Assembly (NCBI RefSeq): GCF_900156575.1
Contig: NZ_FTNY01000002.1
Span: 310,001 to 374,000, forward strand
DNA length: 64,000 nt
Direction: 5' to 3'
DNA from: Chryseobacterium shigense
GTDB taxonomy: Bacteria; Bacteroidota; Bacteroidia; Flavobacteriales; Weeksellaceae
Under the pieces are notes generated by a model that made no database searches, was not told the DNA's origin, and worked only from the letters and a program-made list of their open reading frames with translations. Shown here in pieces: positions 34,430 through 43,680 of this stretch; within the stretch, counting starts at the first letter, position 1; each line of letters begins with the position of its first letter. The translations under genes and the position numbers were made by a program.

Positions 34430-35905
34430 ATGGCAAAATTAACCTCAAGAAGCGAAGATTACAGCAAATGGTATAATGAGTTGGTGGTAAAGGCTGACTT
34501 AGCTGAAAACTCTGGAGTGCGAGGATGCATGGTGATCAAACCATACGGCTATGCAATCTGGGAAAAAATGCGTGATGAAATGGACAAAAGATTCAAAGAA
34601 ACAGGTCACGTTAATGCTTATTTCCCGCTTTTTGTGCCCAAAAGTCTGTTTGAGGCAGAGGAGAAAAATGCAGAAGGTTTTGCTAAAGAATGTGCAGTAG
34701 TTACCCATTATAGATTAAAGACAGATCCGAATAATCCGCACAAACTTATTGTAGATCCGGATGCCAAACTGGAAGAAGAGCTTATCGTTCGTCCAACATC
34801 TGAAGCAATTATCTGGAATACCTACAAAAACTGGATCCAGTCTTACAGAGATCTTCCGATTCTTATTAACCAGTGGGCTAACGTTGTCCGTTGGGAAATG
34901 AGAACCCGTCTTTTCCTGAGAACGGCAGAATTTTTATGGCAGGAAGGGCACACAGCTCATGCTACCAAGGATGAAGCTTTGGAAGAAGCTGAAAAAATGA
35001 ATAATGTATATGCCGATTTTGCAGAAAAATTCATGGCAATGCCTGTTATAAAGGGAGTAAAAACACCATCTGAAAGATTTGCAGGAGCTGATGACACGTA
35101 TTGTATCGAAGCATTGATGCAGGATGGAAAAGCGCTACAGGCAGGAACCTCTCACTTTTTAGGCCAGAATTTCGCGAAAGCATTCGATGTAAAGTTCACC
35201 AATAAAGAAGGTAAGATTGAACATGCATGGGCAACATCATGGGGAACATCTACCCGTTTGATGGGCGCTTTGATCATGACCCACTCTGATGATTTCGGAT
35301 TGGTACTTCCTCCTACCCTGGCTCCAATCCAAGTGGTTATTGTTCCGATCTTTAAAGGAGAAGAGCAGTTGGCACAAATCAGCGAAGTTGCCCTTGATAT
35401 CGTCGCCAAATTAAAAGCGAAAGGTATTTCAGTAAAATTTGATGATGATACCCATAACAAACCAGGATGGAAATTTGCTGAATATGAATTAAAAGGTGTT
35501 CCGGTAAGAATCGCTCTGGGACCTAAAGATCTTGAAAACAAATCTGTAGAGATCGCAAGAAGAGATAATTTGACCAAAGAGCTTCGTTCTATTGAAGGGG
35601 TCGATACCTATATTGAAGAATTATTGCAGACCATTCAGAAAGATCTTTATGAAAAAGCATTCAACTTCAGACAGGATAACATCACAAAGGTTGATACCTA
35701 TGAAGAATTCAAGAAGGTTCTTGAAGAAAAAGGAGGTTTCATCTATGCCCATTGGGACGGAACGGAAGAAGAAGAGGAGCAAATCAAGGATGAAACGAAG
35801 GCAACGATCCGATGTATTCCTTTGGATGATGATGTTGAAGAAGGTATTTCTTTAGTAACTGGAAAGCCGTCTAAAAGACGAGTATTATTCGCAAAAGCGT
35901 ATTAA
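34430..35905 (+). CDS. proS: Prolyl-tRNA synthetase, short archaeal/eukaryote-like form
   Basis: A 491-residue class II aminoacyl-tRNA synthetase that charges tRNA-Pro. The length and the lack of the bacterial editing (INS) insertion identify the archaeal/eukaryote-like ProRS type. Class II motifs are visible: motif 2 around [22 protein letters not shown] (about 142-163, split), the proline-specific TxE-type residues in [11 protein letters not shown], and [19 protein letters not shown] with motif 3 (about 268-290). The C-terminus ends in Tyr (LFAKAY), as is usual for this type. It is transcribed alone from a promoter with a roughly 100-base leader. Confidence 0.96.
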   Translation: MAKLTSRSEDYSKWYNELVVKADLAENSGVRGCMVIKPYGYAIWEKMRDEMDKRFKETGHVNAYFPLFVPKSLFEAEEKNAEGFAKECAVVTHYRLKTDPNNPHKLIVDPDAKLEEELIVRPTSEAIIWNTYKNWIQSYRDLPILINQWANVVRWEMRTRLFLRTAEFLWQEGHTAHATKDEALEEAEKMNNVYADFAEKFMAMPVIKGVKTPSERFAGADDTYCIEALMQDGKALQAGTSHFLGQNFAKAFDVKFTNKEGKIEHAWATSWGTSTRLMGALIMTHSDDFGLVLPPTLAPIQVVIVPIFKGEEQLAQISEVALDIVAKLKAKGISVKFDDDTHNKPGWKFAEYELKGVPVRIALGPKDLENKSVEIARRDNLTKELRSIEGVDTYIEELLQTIQKDLYEKAFNFRQDNITKVDTYEEFKKVLEEKGGFIYAHWDGTEEEEEQIKDETKATIRCIPLDDDVEEGISLVTGKPSKRRVLFAKAY

Positions 35906-36024
35906 AAACTTTTGCTGATTTTGAAAATATTTGCGGGAAAAAAAATAAATATTCAAGAAAAAGTGACTTTTGGACAGATTTTTGTTTAAATTTATTTAAC
36001 ATTAATCAAAAAAAATAATTTATT

Positions 36025-37332
36025 ATGTCTTTAAATGTCATTGATTTAATTAAAGGACAATTAGGTCCCGCTTTGGTTTCACAAGCAGCTTCCCAGTTTG
36101 GGGAAAGTGAATCCGGTATTTCAAAAGCAATTGGAGGGTTACTCCCTGCAGTTGTGGGTGGATTAGCAAATAATTCTGACAATCCGGGAGTTTTGGATGC
36201 AATTACCAATGCCTCGTCGAGCGGAATTTTAGGGAACTTAATGGGAGGTGCCTCCAGCAATCCTGTTATTTCCACTTTGTTGACCTCTATTTTTGGAGAC
36301 AAAATCAGTGGAATAGTTAATGCAATTGCTACTTATGCAGGAATCAGCAATAACTCTTCAAGTTCACTGTTGAATTTAGTAACGGGAGCTACGGTAGGAT
36401 CTATCGGAAAATATGCTGCTGATAATAATTTAGACAAATCGGGTATTTCAAATCTGCTAGGTGAGCAAAAAGGAATTATTTCTACGCTTCTTCCGGCAGG
36501 ACTTTCTCTGGCATCTCTGAATATTGGAGACTGGGCTAAAGGATACAAGTTTGATAATAACAATGATGCTGTTAGACCAACCTCGAGCGAAGAGCCTAAA
36601 ATAGAAGTTACAAGAAGTACGACTGCTGCAGGAACCAATCCTGACAGAAATAATAATGAAGGCGGAGGTTCAATCTGGAAATGGTTGCTTCCGCTTTTAC
36701 TTTTAATTGCCGCCGCTTATTTCCTTTGGAAACAATGTGACAAGAAACAGACGACTACAACGACAACGACCGTTGATTCCAGCGCATCCAAAACGGATAC
36801 AGCTGCTACAATGACTCCTGCAGATACTTCTGCATCTACAGCTACACCAGTTGCGAAGACAGATGAAAACATTGATCTTAACGGTGTAATGCTTAAAGGT
36901 TACAAAGGAGGTATGGAAGATCAGATGATTACTTTCCTTAAATCAGGGAATTATAAAAATGCTGCTGATGACGCTGCATTAAAAGACAAGTGGTATGATT
37001 TTGACCATGTCAACTTCAAAATGGGAAGTTCTTCAGAATTGGAAGCAGGTTCTCAGGGACAGCTTGACAATTTAGTAGCGATTTTAAAAGCATTCCCGGA
37101 TGCGAAAATCAAAATCGGAGGGTATACAGATAAAGTAGGAAATGAAGCCAACAACGTAAAATTATCTAAAGCAAGAGCTGAATTTATTAAAGCTGCTTTA
37201 GCTAAAGCTGGAGTTGGAACTCAGGTTTTAGAAGCAGAAGGTTACGGAAGCCAATTTGCTAAAGTTGATCCTAAAGCTTCTGATGCAGAAAGAGCTGCAG
37301 ACAGAAAAATGTCTGTAAGATTTGCAAAATAG
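36025..37332 (+). CDS. DUF937 domain fused to OmpA-type peptidoglycan-binding domain
   Basis: 435 residues. The N-terminal 150 residues (LNVIDLIKGQLGPALVSQAA...GGLLPAVVGGLANNS) match DUF937, a Gly/Ala-rich helical domain. A membrane segment lies at about 212-231 (IWKWLLPLLLLIAAAYFLW), then a Thr/Ser/Ala linker, then an OmpA C-terminal domain (about 325-435; IKIGGYTDKVGNEANNVKLS, RKMSVRF) that binds peptidoglycan. There is no signal peptide, so DUF937 would lie in the cytoplasm and OmpA in the periplasm, linking the inner membrane to the cell wall. The role of DUF937 is unknown. Confidence 0.9.
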   Translation: MSLNVIDLIKGQLGPALVSQAASQFGESESGISKAIGGLLPAVVGGLANNSDNPGVLDAITNASSSGILGNLMGGASSNPVISTLLTSIFGDKISGIVNAIATYAGISNNSSSSLLNLVTGATVGSIGKYAADNNLDKSGISNLLGEQKGIISTLLPAGLSLASLNIGDWAKGYKFDNNNDAVRPTSSEEPKIEVTRSTTAAGTNPDRNNNEGGGSIWKWLLPLLLLIAAAYFLWKQCDKKQTTTTTTTVDSSASKTDTAATMTPADTSASTATPVAKTDENIDLNGVMLKGYKGGMEDQMITFLKSGNYKNAADDAALKDKWYDFDHVNFKMGSSSELEAGSQGQLDNLVAILKAFPDAKIKIGGYTDKVGNEANNVKLSKARAEFIKAALAKAGVGTQVLEAEGYGSQFAKVDPKASDAERAADRKMSVRFAK

Positions 37333-37356
37333 ATTTTTAGAATCCATAAAAATAAG

Positions 37357-37388
37357 ATCCCGAAACTTAGTTTTCGGGATTTTTTTTT
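37357..37388 (+). terminator. Terminator of the DUF937-OmpA gene
   Basis: ATCCCGAAA / TTTCGGGAT, 9 bp with a 6-base loop and a T8 run. Confidence 0.88.
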
Positions 37389-37419
37389 CACCTGACTTTC
37401 GTATTTACATTTATTTAAG

Positions 37420-37427
37420 TAGATTTG
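37420..37427 (+). promoter_or_regulatory. -7 element of the NRAMP gene
   Basis: TAGATTTG fits TAnnTTTG and lies 19 bases before the ATG at 37447. Confidence 0.45.
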
Positions 37428-37446
37428 TTAGTCATTTCTAACAATT

Positions 37447-38775
37447 ATGAATTTCAATTTAAATAACGCCTGGCGTAAAGATAAAACCTCCCACTCCCTT
37501 CCTGAGGTATATTCATCTATAAAAGTTCCCAAACACGGATCGTTTTGGAGGAAATATCTTGCATTTGCCGGACCCGGGCTGATGATTGCCGTAGGATATA
37601 TGGATCCGGGAAACTGGGCTACTGATATTGCAGGTGGGGCCCAATTCGGATACACCCTGCTGTCGGTCATTCTTATTTCAAATATCTTCGCTATGGTTTT
37701 ACAGCATCTATCTGTAAAACTGGGTGTTGTAGCGGAGAGAGATCTGGCACAGGCATGCCGTGATCACTTTAGCCCCACAACCAACTTTATGCTATGGGTA
37801 TTCTGCGAAATAGCTATTGCTGCCTGCGATCTCGCGGAGGTAATTGGTTCAGCCATTGCTCTAAACCTTCTTTTCCATATTCCGCTGACCTGGGGAATTG
37901 TGATCACAACCGTAGATGTTCTGATTATACTCTTGCTTCAGGCTAAAGGTTTCCGGTGGATAGAAAGTATTGTTGGCGGACTTATTTTCATTATTCTCGC
38001 GTGTTTTATCTATGAAATTGTGATTTCACAACCCGCTATCAATGAAATACTGGGTGGGCTTGTTCCTCAAAAAGAAATTATTCAAAATCCGGCCATGCTG
38101 TATATTGCCATTGGAATTTTGGGAGCTACGGTGATGCCGCACAACCTGTACCTGCACAGCAGCATTGTTCAGACCAGAGATTACACCCGTGATCGCGAAG
38201 GAAAAAAAGAGGCCATAAAATTCGCCACTTTAGATAGTACTGTTTCATTGATGCTGGCTTTCTTTATCAATGCAGCAATCCTTATTCTGGCAGCGGCTAC
38301 GTTTCATACTACAGGAAATGAGCATGTGGCAGACATTCATGATGCCTATAAAATGCTTACTCCCATTTTGGGGGCTTCTATGGCAAGTATAGCTTTTGCA
38401 ATTGCTTTGCTGGCATCAGGACAAAACTCAACGCTGACGGGAACTTTAGCCGGACAGATCGTTATGGAAGGCTTCTTAAATATCAGGCTAAAACCATGGC
38501 TGAGAAGATTAATCACACGACTGATTGCCGTGATTCCGGCTTTAATAGTTGCTATTCTTTATGGTGAGCAGGGAACCACCGACTTATTGGTTTTAAGTCA
38601 GGTCATCTTATCAATGCAGCTGAGTTTCGCCGTCGTTCCTCTCGTTATGTTTACTAATGATAAAGCTAAAATGGGAGAATTCGTCAATAAACCATTCCTT
38701 AAAATCTGTGTATGGGTGATTTCTATTGTCATCATTGTTTTAAACCTATATCTTTTGTATCAGACATTTACTTGA
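37447..38775 (+). CDS. NRAMP family divalent metal/H+ symporter
   Basis: 442 residues with about eleven membrane segments. The metal-site signatures of the NRAMP family are intact: DPGNW in the first helix (GYMDPGNWATDIAGGAQFG, about 52-70) and MPHNLYLHSS in helix 6 (about 229-238). Proteins of this type import Mn2+ (MntH) or Fe2+ using the proton gradient. No MntR or Fur box was recognised in the 70-bp leader. It stands alone between two terminated units. Confidence 0.93.
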   Translation: MNFNLNNAWRKDKTSHSLPEVYSSIKVPKHGSFWRKYLAFAGPGLMIAVGYMDPGNWATDIAGGAQFGYTLLSVILISNIFAMVLQHLSVKLGVVAERDLAQACRDHFSPTTNFMLWVFCEIAIAACDLAEVIGSAIALNLLFHIPLTWGIVITTVDVLIILLLQAKGFRWIESIVGGLIFIILACFIYEIVISQPAINEILGGLVPQKEIIQNPAMLYIAIGILGATVMPHNLYLHSSIVQTRDYTRDREGKKEAIKFATLDSTVSLMLAFFINAAILILAAATFHTTGNEHVADIHDAYKMLTPILGASMASIAFAIALLASGQNSTLTGTLAGQIVMEGFLNIRLKPWLRRLITRLIAVIPALIVAILYGEQGTTDLLVLSQVILSMQLSFAVVPLVMFTNDKAKMGEFVNKPFLKICVWVISIVIIVLNLYLLYQTFT

Positions 38776-38959
38776 TAGAAAAGGAAGGAAATGTCTGGAG
38801 AATAATGAATCTTCAATGGTGAATAATAAGTACATCCCGGATTCACTTTTGACCTGCGCAGCAGAATTCACATTTCACCTTTACCAATGGTGAATTACTT
38901 CCAGTCAAAACTGACAATTGGCTTCGGTTTTTTCTGCCTTAATGTCCATTTTTTCTATT

Positions 38960-38974
38960 TGGCAGGCTCTTTGT
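38960..38974 (+). promoter_or_regulatory. Possible sigma-54-like promoter before grpE
   Basis: TGGCAG at 38960 and TTTGT ending 38974 keep the GG-N10-G spacing of a -24/-12 promoter; the final C of the -12 GC is a T. No activator site was identified. Weak prediction. Confidence 0.3.
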
Positions 38975-39003
38975 CCAACAACTATTTAAATAAATATTGA
39001 ATT

Positions 39004-39540
39004 ATGGAAAATCAGGATATTAACGAAGAAAGCATCAATAATCAGGAAGAAAACAACATTCAGAACGAAGTGGCAGCTGAAGAAAATGTGACAGCAAAAC
39101 CTTCTGCAGAGGAACTTTTGGCAGAAGAGAAAGACCGTTACATCAGATTATACGCTGAGTTTGAAAACTATAAAAAAAGAACGGCAAAAGAGAAGATGGA
39201 GTTCTTTCAGTATGCCAACCAGGATTTGATGATTTCTATGCTTGGAATTCTGGATGATTTTGAAAGAGCTTTAAAAGAAATTGCTAAAAACGGAAATCCA
39301 TCTGACCTTCAGGGTGTAGAACTGATCTATCAGAAATTTAAAAACAGACTTACCGAAAAAGGCTTAAAAGCAATGGAAGTAAAAGCAGGTGATACATTCA
39401 ATGTTGACTTCCATGAGGCAATTACTCAGATTCCTGCACCGTCGGAAGATCTAAAAGGCAAAATCGTAGATGTTATCGAAACAGGATATACTTTAAGTGA
39501 TAAAGTGATCCGTTTTGCTAAAGTAGTAACAGGAAACTAA
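39004..39540 (+). CDS. grpE: Nucleotide exchange factor GrpE
   Basis: 178 residues. The N-terminal 40 residues are Glu/Asn/Gln-rich and disordered, followed by the long dimerising helix (EEKDRYIRLYAEFENYKKRT, 41-60) and the C-terminal beta domain (GDTFNVDFHEAITQ...GYTLSDKVIRFAKVVT) that contacts the DnaK ATPase domain. GrpE releases ADP from DnaK. dnaJ follows 105 bases downstream in the same direction, the usual flavobacterial pairing; dnaK is not in the window. Confidence 0.95.
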   Translation: MENQDINEESINNQEENNIQNEVAAEENVTAKPSAEELLAEEKDRYIRLYAEFENYKKRTAKEKMEFFQYANQDLMISMLGILDDFERALKEIAKNGNPSDLQGVELIYQKFKNRLTEKGLKAMEVKAGDTFNVDFHEAITQIPAPSEDLKGKIVDVIETGYTLSDKVIRFAKVVTGN

Positions 39541-39645
39541 TAGTAAATAAATGATAAATGATGATAGATAATTGATTGACAGCGGGTTTTCAAACCATAA
39601 GCAATAGGCATCAATTATCATTTATCAATAATCAATTATAAGAAT
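39541..39645. repeat. Imperfect inverted repeat between grpE and dnaJ
   Basis: ATAAATGATAAATGATGATA-type sequence after grpE is mirrored by CATCAATTATCATTTATC before dnaJ (imperfect, about 18 bp per arm). It could fold in the mRNA between the two genes; no T run follows. Confidence 0.4.
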
Positions 39646-40767
39646 ATGTCAAAAAGAGATTATTACGAAGTTCTTGAGATCAGTAAATCTGCATCGGCCG
39701 AGGAGATAAAGAAATCATACCGAAAAATGGCCATCAAATTTCACCCTGATAAAAATCCGGGAGATAAAGAGGCTGAGGAAAAATTTAAGGAAGCTGCAGA
39801 GGCTTATGAAGTGCTGAGCGACGATCAGAAACGTGCGAGATACGACCAGTTTGGCCATGCCGGAATGAGTGGTAACGGTGGTTTCGGAGGCGGAGGCTTC
39901 GGTGGAGGGATGAATATGGAAGATATTTTCAGTCAGTTTGGAGATATTTTCGGAGGCGGAGGAGGCTTCGGTGGTTTTGGTGGTGGCGGCGGACGCCAGC
40001 AGGTAAAGGGTTCTAATCTTAGGATCAGAATCAAACTGAACCTTGAAGAAATGGTGAACGGAACGCAAAAAACCATCAAAGTTAAAAAAATGAAGATGGC
40101 CGATGGTGCCACTTCCAAAGTCTGCCCTACCTGTAATGGTTCCGGTGTTCAGATGAAGGTCATGAATACGATGTTCGGGCAAATGCAAACACAGACTACC
40201 TGTGGATCTTGCCAGGGAATCGGAAAAGTTGCCGATAAAATTCCTGCAGGAGCCAATGCTCAGGGATTGATCAAAGATGAAGAAGAAATCTCAATCAATA
40301 TTCCGGCAGGTGCAAGAGACGGTATCCAGCTTAATGTAAGAGGAAAAGGGAATGATGCTCCGTTTGGAGGAATTCCGGGAGACTTATTGGTCATCATTGA
40401 GGAGGAAGTAGATAAGACAATCAAGAGAGAAGGTGACAATCTTCACCAGGAATTATATATTTCTTATGCTGAAGCTGCATTAGGAACTAAAAAAGAAATC
40501 CCTACAGTAGGCGGTAAAGTAAAAATTACCGTTGATCCGGGGACTCAGTCCGGAAAGATCCTTAGACTAGCCGGAAAGGGACTCCCAAGCATCGACAGCT
40601 ATGGAAAAGGAGACATGTTCATTCACATTAATGTCTGGACACCGCAGAAACTGAATAAAGAACAGAAAGATTTCTTTGAAAAACAGATGTCAAGCGGAGA
40701 TATGGTAGCAGAACCTTCCGGAAAGGAAAAAACTTTTTTTGATAAAGTGAAAGACTTATTCAATTAA
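39646..40767 (+). CDS. dnaJ: Chaperone DnaJ with only two zinc-finger repeats
   Basis: 373 residues. J domain 1-70 with HPD at 33-35, then a Gly/Phe-rich region (about 74-117). The zinc-finger region contains just two CxxCxGxG motifs (CPTCNGSG at 160-167 and CGSCQGIG at 186-193) where canonical DnaJ has four. The positions of motifs 1 and 4 hold no cysteine ([25 protein letters not shown]), so one of the two zinc centres is missing. The C-terminal substrate-binding domains (about 205-350) look normal. DnaJ delivers unfolded clients to DnaK. Co-directional with grpE and followed by a strong terminator. Confidence 0.95.
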   Translation: MSKRDYYEVLEISKSASAEEIKKSYRKMAIKFHPDKNPGDKEAEEKFKEAAEAYEVLSDDQKRARYDQFGHAGMSGNGGFGGGGFGGGMNMEDIFSQFGDIFGGGGGFGGFGGGGGRQQVKGSNLRIRIKLNLEEMVNGTQKTIKVKKMKMADGATSKVCPTCNGSGVQMKVMNTMFGQMQTQTTCGSCQGIGKVADKIPAGANAQGLIKDEEEISINIPAGARDGIQLNVRGKGNDAPFGGIPGDLLVIIEEEVDKTIKREGDNLHQELYISYAEAALGTKKEIPTVGGKVKITVDPGTQSGKILRLAGKGLPSIDSYGKGDMFIHINVWTPQKLNKEQKDFFEKQMSSGDMVAEPSGKEKTFFDKVKDLFN

Positions 40768-40773
40768 AATATA

Positions 40774-40804
40774 AAAAGAGGCTTTTAGAAAGCCTCTTTT
40801 TTTT
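40774..40804 (+). terminator. Terminator of the grpE-dnaJ unit
   Basis: AAAAGAGGCTT / AAGCCTCTTTT, 11 bp with a 5-base loop and a T run, 6 bases after the dnaJ stop. Confidence 0.9.
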
Positions 40805-40867
40805 ATGATTCAAGTCAAACAGTGAAAGCAGGTTTCAAAAGTATTGAAACTTGTTTTTATTTTAGAT

Positions 40868-42445
40868 TTACTTTTTTATAATCTTCAGAGTCTGATCTTT
40901 TTTATTATATTTCATGTGAATCAAATACGTTCCGGATACACAGTTTCGAAGGTCAATCTTCAGTTTATCTCCTTGTCTGATGGATTCCAGGTTTTTAATC
41001 AGCTTTCCATCCATTCCATACAGGGATAAATTTACCGGTGTACTTTCAGAATTTACATTAATAAATAGGAAATCTGTTACAGGATTCGGATAGAATGAGA
41101 GTTCTTCTTTTTTCGACGCTTCGCCTATATTTAAAGATTCATTGTTTATGGTAATCCTGGCTAAGGCAAATTGTCTGTCATCATGAGTAGAATCTCCTGA
41201 AATGAGGATTTTTCTACTGCTGTCAAATTTCATTGCTGATAATCTTCGTACAGAATTGGAAGTTGGAAGTCTGAATAATCCGTTAGTTCCAAACGAAAGG
41301 TCGGGAGTTCCGTCATAATTAAATTTGGTCAAAAACATCCAGTCATAATCCAAATAACTTCCTGTAAAATAAAATGTTCCTCCTACATAGATCCCATTAT
41401 CACCTAAAAGTATAGAGATCGGTACCTCACTTGTTACATTCGGGATGTTGACCACCTTTCGTTTTACAATACCTGCGGTTCCAAAACTATTGACAAACTG
41501 GCCATCAGAATTTATTTTTGCCACCCAGGAGTCCCTGATACCATTATTGAATGCAGAACCTACTATATAAAAATTTCCGTTGGGATCCTGAACTATATTT
41601 CCAAACTCAAAAGGATTTCCAAAATTGAAAATCAATTTACCATTGGTTCCGAAAGTTGTATCAATGGTACCGTTCATATTTAATCTTACAACATACACGT
41701 CACTGCGCCCGTTTACATTGTCTGTGGTATCGGTAATTCTTCCTATTCCGGCAATAATTAGCTTATTGTTAGCTACCAGAATACTCAGGGCATTTACTCT
41801 TTCCTGAGATACGCCAGTGTTTAGAGCAAGATAAAGTCGTCCATTAGTTCCAAAGGAGGTGTCTGCGGAACCATCCTGATTCAATTTTAATAAGCAGGCT
41901 CTCCTTTTTGGATATCCATATTCTGCCCCACCACACACTATGATTTTTCCATCTGATAATTCTACAGCACTGTAAGCGACATCAATGGTTTCTACATCTG
42001 CCGGATACCCCATATTGACAGCAAGCCCGCCTCCAGTTCCAAAAGTTGCATCTAAAGTACCATCTGCATTAAACCTTTCAATAAAAAAATTCTGATTGTA
42101 CGTATGGCCTACACTTCCGATCGTTAAATATTTACCCGAGATTAATTTAATGACTTTATAATGGGCAGATTGGTTCTGAGTGATCTGCACCCCTGCAGTC
42201 CAAAATGATGTATCCAGATTTCCACTGGAGTTGACTTTATAAATCGCTCTTTTTGATCCGGGGCCAACGTTTCCAAGGACAACCATGCTGTTATCCGGCT
42301 CGATGAGAAAATCACCAGATTTGTCCAAAACTGTTGACGGATTAGTGAAGTTAAAGCCATTTACACCAAAAGTAGTATCCAAGGTTTGTGCACTTGAAAA
42401 TAATGAAGAGAGTAAAAAGATTCCATAGAATAGTTTTTTTGTCAT
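40868..42445 (-). CDS. Delta-60 repeat protein with T9SS sorting domain
   Basis: 525 residues from the ATG at 42445 (MTKKLFYGIFLLSSLFSSAQ, a clean signal peptide); the longer ORF start at 42484 would precede the promoter. The body contains about seven delta-60 repeats of roughly 55-60 residues with the signature (G/D)TxDxxFGxxG (TLDTTFGVNG, TLDATFGTGG, TIDTTFGTNG, TPDLSFGTNG), expected to form a beta-propeller. The C-terminus (YPNPVTDFLFINV...GTYLIHMKYNKKDQTLKIIKK) is a T9SS sorting domain, so it is secreted or surface-attached. Function unknown; such proteins are usually annotated by repeat only. Confidence 0.88.
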   Translation of the reverse strand: MTKKLFYGIFLLSSLFSSAQTLDTTFGVNGFNFTNPSTVLDKSGDFLIEPDNSMVVLGNVGPGSKRAIYKVNSSGNLDTSFWTAGVQITQNQSAHYKVIKLISGKYLTIGSVGHTYNQNFFIERFNADGTLDATFGTGGGLAVNMGYPADVETIDVAYSAVELSDGKIIVCGGAEYGYPKRRACLLKLNQDGSADTSFGTNGRLYLALNTGVSQERVNALSILVANNKLIIAGIGRITDTTDNVNGRSDVYVVRLNMNGTIDTTFGTNGKLIFNFGNPFEFGNIVQDPNGNFYIVGSAFNNGIRDSWVAKINSDGQFVNSFGTAGIVKRKVVNIPNVTSEVPISILLGDNGIYVGGTFYFTGSYLDYDWMFLTKFNYDGTPDLSFGTNGLFRLPTSNSVRRLSAMKFDSSRKILISGDSTHDDRQFALARITINNESLNIGEASKKEELSFYPNPVTDFLFINVNSESTPVNLSLYGMDGKLIKNLESIRQGDKLKIDLRNCVSGTYLIHMKYNKKDQTLKIIKK

Positions 42446-42460
42446 GTTTATTTTTTTTTG

Positions 42461-42468
42461 CAAATATA
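42461..42468 (-). promoter_or_regulatory. -7 element of the delta-60 protein gene
   Basis: On the minus strand this reads TATATTTG, matching TAnnTTTG, 15 bases before the ATG at 42445. It supports the shorter start. Confidence 0.5.
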
Positions 42469-42564
42469 ACTTTTCCTTTGCCAAAATCTTTTCCGATCAT
42501 CTTTACTAAAATGAAATATTGAACAATTCGTTAATTTCTATGTAAAAAGTGTTTAGAAAAGGCA

Positions 42565-42600
42565 TAAAAAAAACCGTATTCACAGATGTGATACGGCTTT
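42565..42600 (-). terminator. Terminator of the DUF808 gene
   Basis: CCGTAT / ATACGG with further inner pairing (CACA / TGTG) and a U run on the minus strand, 22 bases past the stop at 42623. Confidence 0.8.
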
Positions 42601-42622
42601 GTTTTATCAATGTTATTCAGAT

Positions 42623-43522
42623 TTACTTTTTAACCACAAGTGAATAAGTTTTTTTTCCCATCGTAAAAAGCGCTACAGCAAATAAACCTCCGATAAGTCC
42701 GAGAATAATTTCTTTTAAAATAGTAAGCAACTCATTAGAAGACCAGGAAGGTAAAACATGGTGAAAAAATTCTATTCTATGGGCAAAAATACCGCCAGCT
42801 ACCATAATCAAAGCAATGGTTCCTATAACCCCCAAGGCTTTAATAACAACAGGCAAAGCTTTCACCAAAAAGTGCCCAAGCTTTCCAAAGAAGCCTTTGT
42901 CATTACTTTTTTTGATCAATTTGAATCCTGCATCATCCATCCTTACAATCAGGGCAACAATTCCGTACACTCCCACCGTAGCGATAAAGGCAACCAGACT
43001 TGTTACCAAAATCTGGGTAATGAAAGGGTGACTTTCTTCCAAAACGGTTCCTAAAGCAATAATAACAATCTCTACAGATAAAATAAAATCTGTGGTAATG
43101 GCCGATTTTACTTTTGCTTTTTCTATTTCCTGATCACTCTTTTCGTCTTCAACAATTTCTTCTACCACTTCATGACCTTTTTTATCTTTGTGAAAAAGAA
43201 ATTCTATGATTTTTTCAACCCCTTCAAAGGACAGATATAATCCACCCAGAATCAGCACATAGTTAATGGCCGGAGCATAGAGCCAGTTGAGAAGGAATAC
43301 TACAGGAAGAATGATCAGCTTATTGATGAAAGAGCCTTTTGTAATAGCCCATAAAACGGGAATTTCCCGTGAGGAAATGAAGCCTGTCGCTTTTTCTGCA
43401 TTCACCGCCAGATCATCTCCAAGAATGCCTGCTGTTTTCTGTGTGGCTATTTTACTCGTAACTGCCACATCATCCATCAACGCCGCAATATCATCCAAAA
43501 TCGCAAAAAAACCAGATGCCAT
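42623..43522 (-). CDS. DUF808 family membrane protein (YedI-like)
   Basis: 299 residues from ATG 43522 (MASGFFAILDDIAALMDDVA), which matches the N-terminus of YedI/DUF808 proteins; the longer ORF adds 13 residues without support. Eight or so hydrophobic segments with a charged cytoplasmic loop (FHKDKKGHEVVEEIVEDEKS, about 125-144). The repeated LDDIAALMDDVAVTSKIATQKTAGILGDDLAVNA stretch (as a region, residues 8-42) is the family hallmark. It is an inner-membrane protein of unknown function. Transcribed alone. Confidence 0.88.
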   Translation of the reverse strand: MASGFFAILDDIAALMDDVAVTSKIATQKTAGILGDDLAVNAEKATGFISSREIPVLWAITKGSFINKLIILPVVFLLNWLYAPAINYVLILGGLYLSFEGVEKIIEFLFHKDKKGHEVVEEIVEDEKSDQEIEKAKVKSAITTDFILSVEIVIIALGTVLEESHPFITQILVTSLVAFIATVGVYGIVALIVRMDDAGFKLIKKSNDKGFFGKLGHFLVKALPVVIKALGVIGTIALIMVAGGIFAHRIEFFHHVLPSWSSNELLTILKEIILGLIGGLFAVALFTMGKKTYSLVVKK

Positions 43523-43680
43523 ATATTTTAATATTTTTTTAATCTTTGTTAAGTTCAGCAAAAATAATTATTAAAATCTATTTTTATTTGTTTCTGAATA
43601 TTAATTTTAAATATTTTCTGTGCATGGCTGCTCATCTGAGCGAAACTCTGCTTATTTTTAACTTTTTTAAACAAGATACC

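Noticed and set aside
43546..43680. N-terminal extension of the beta-lactamase-like gene
   Set aside because: The extended frame lacks a plausible signal peptide, while ATG 43681 gives one.
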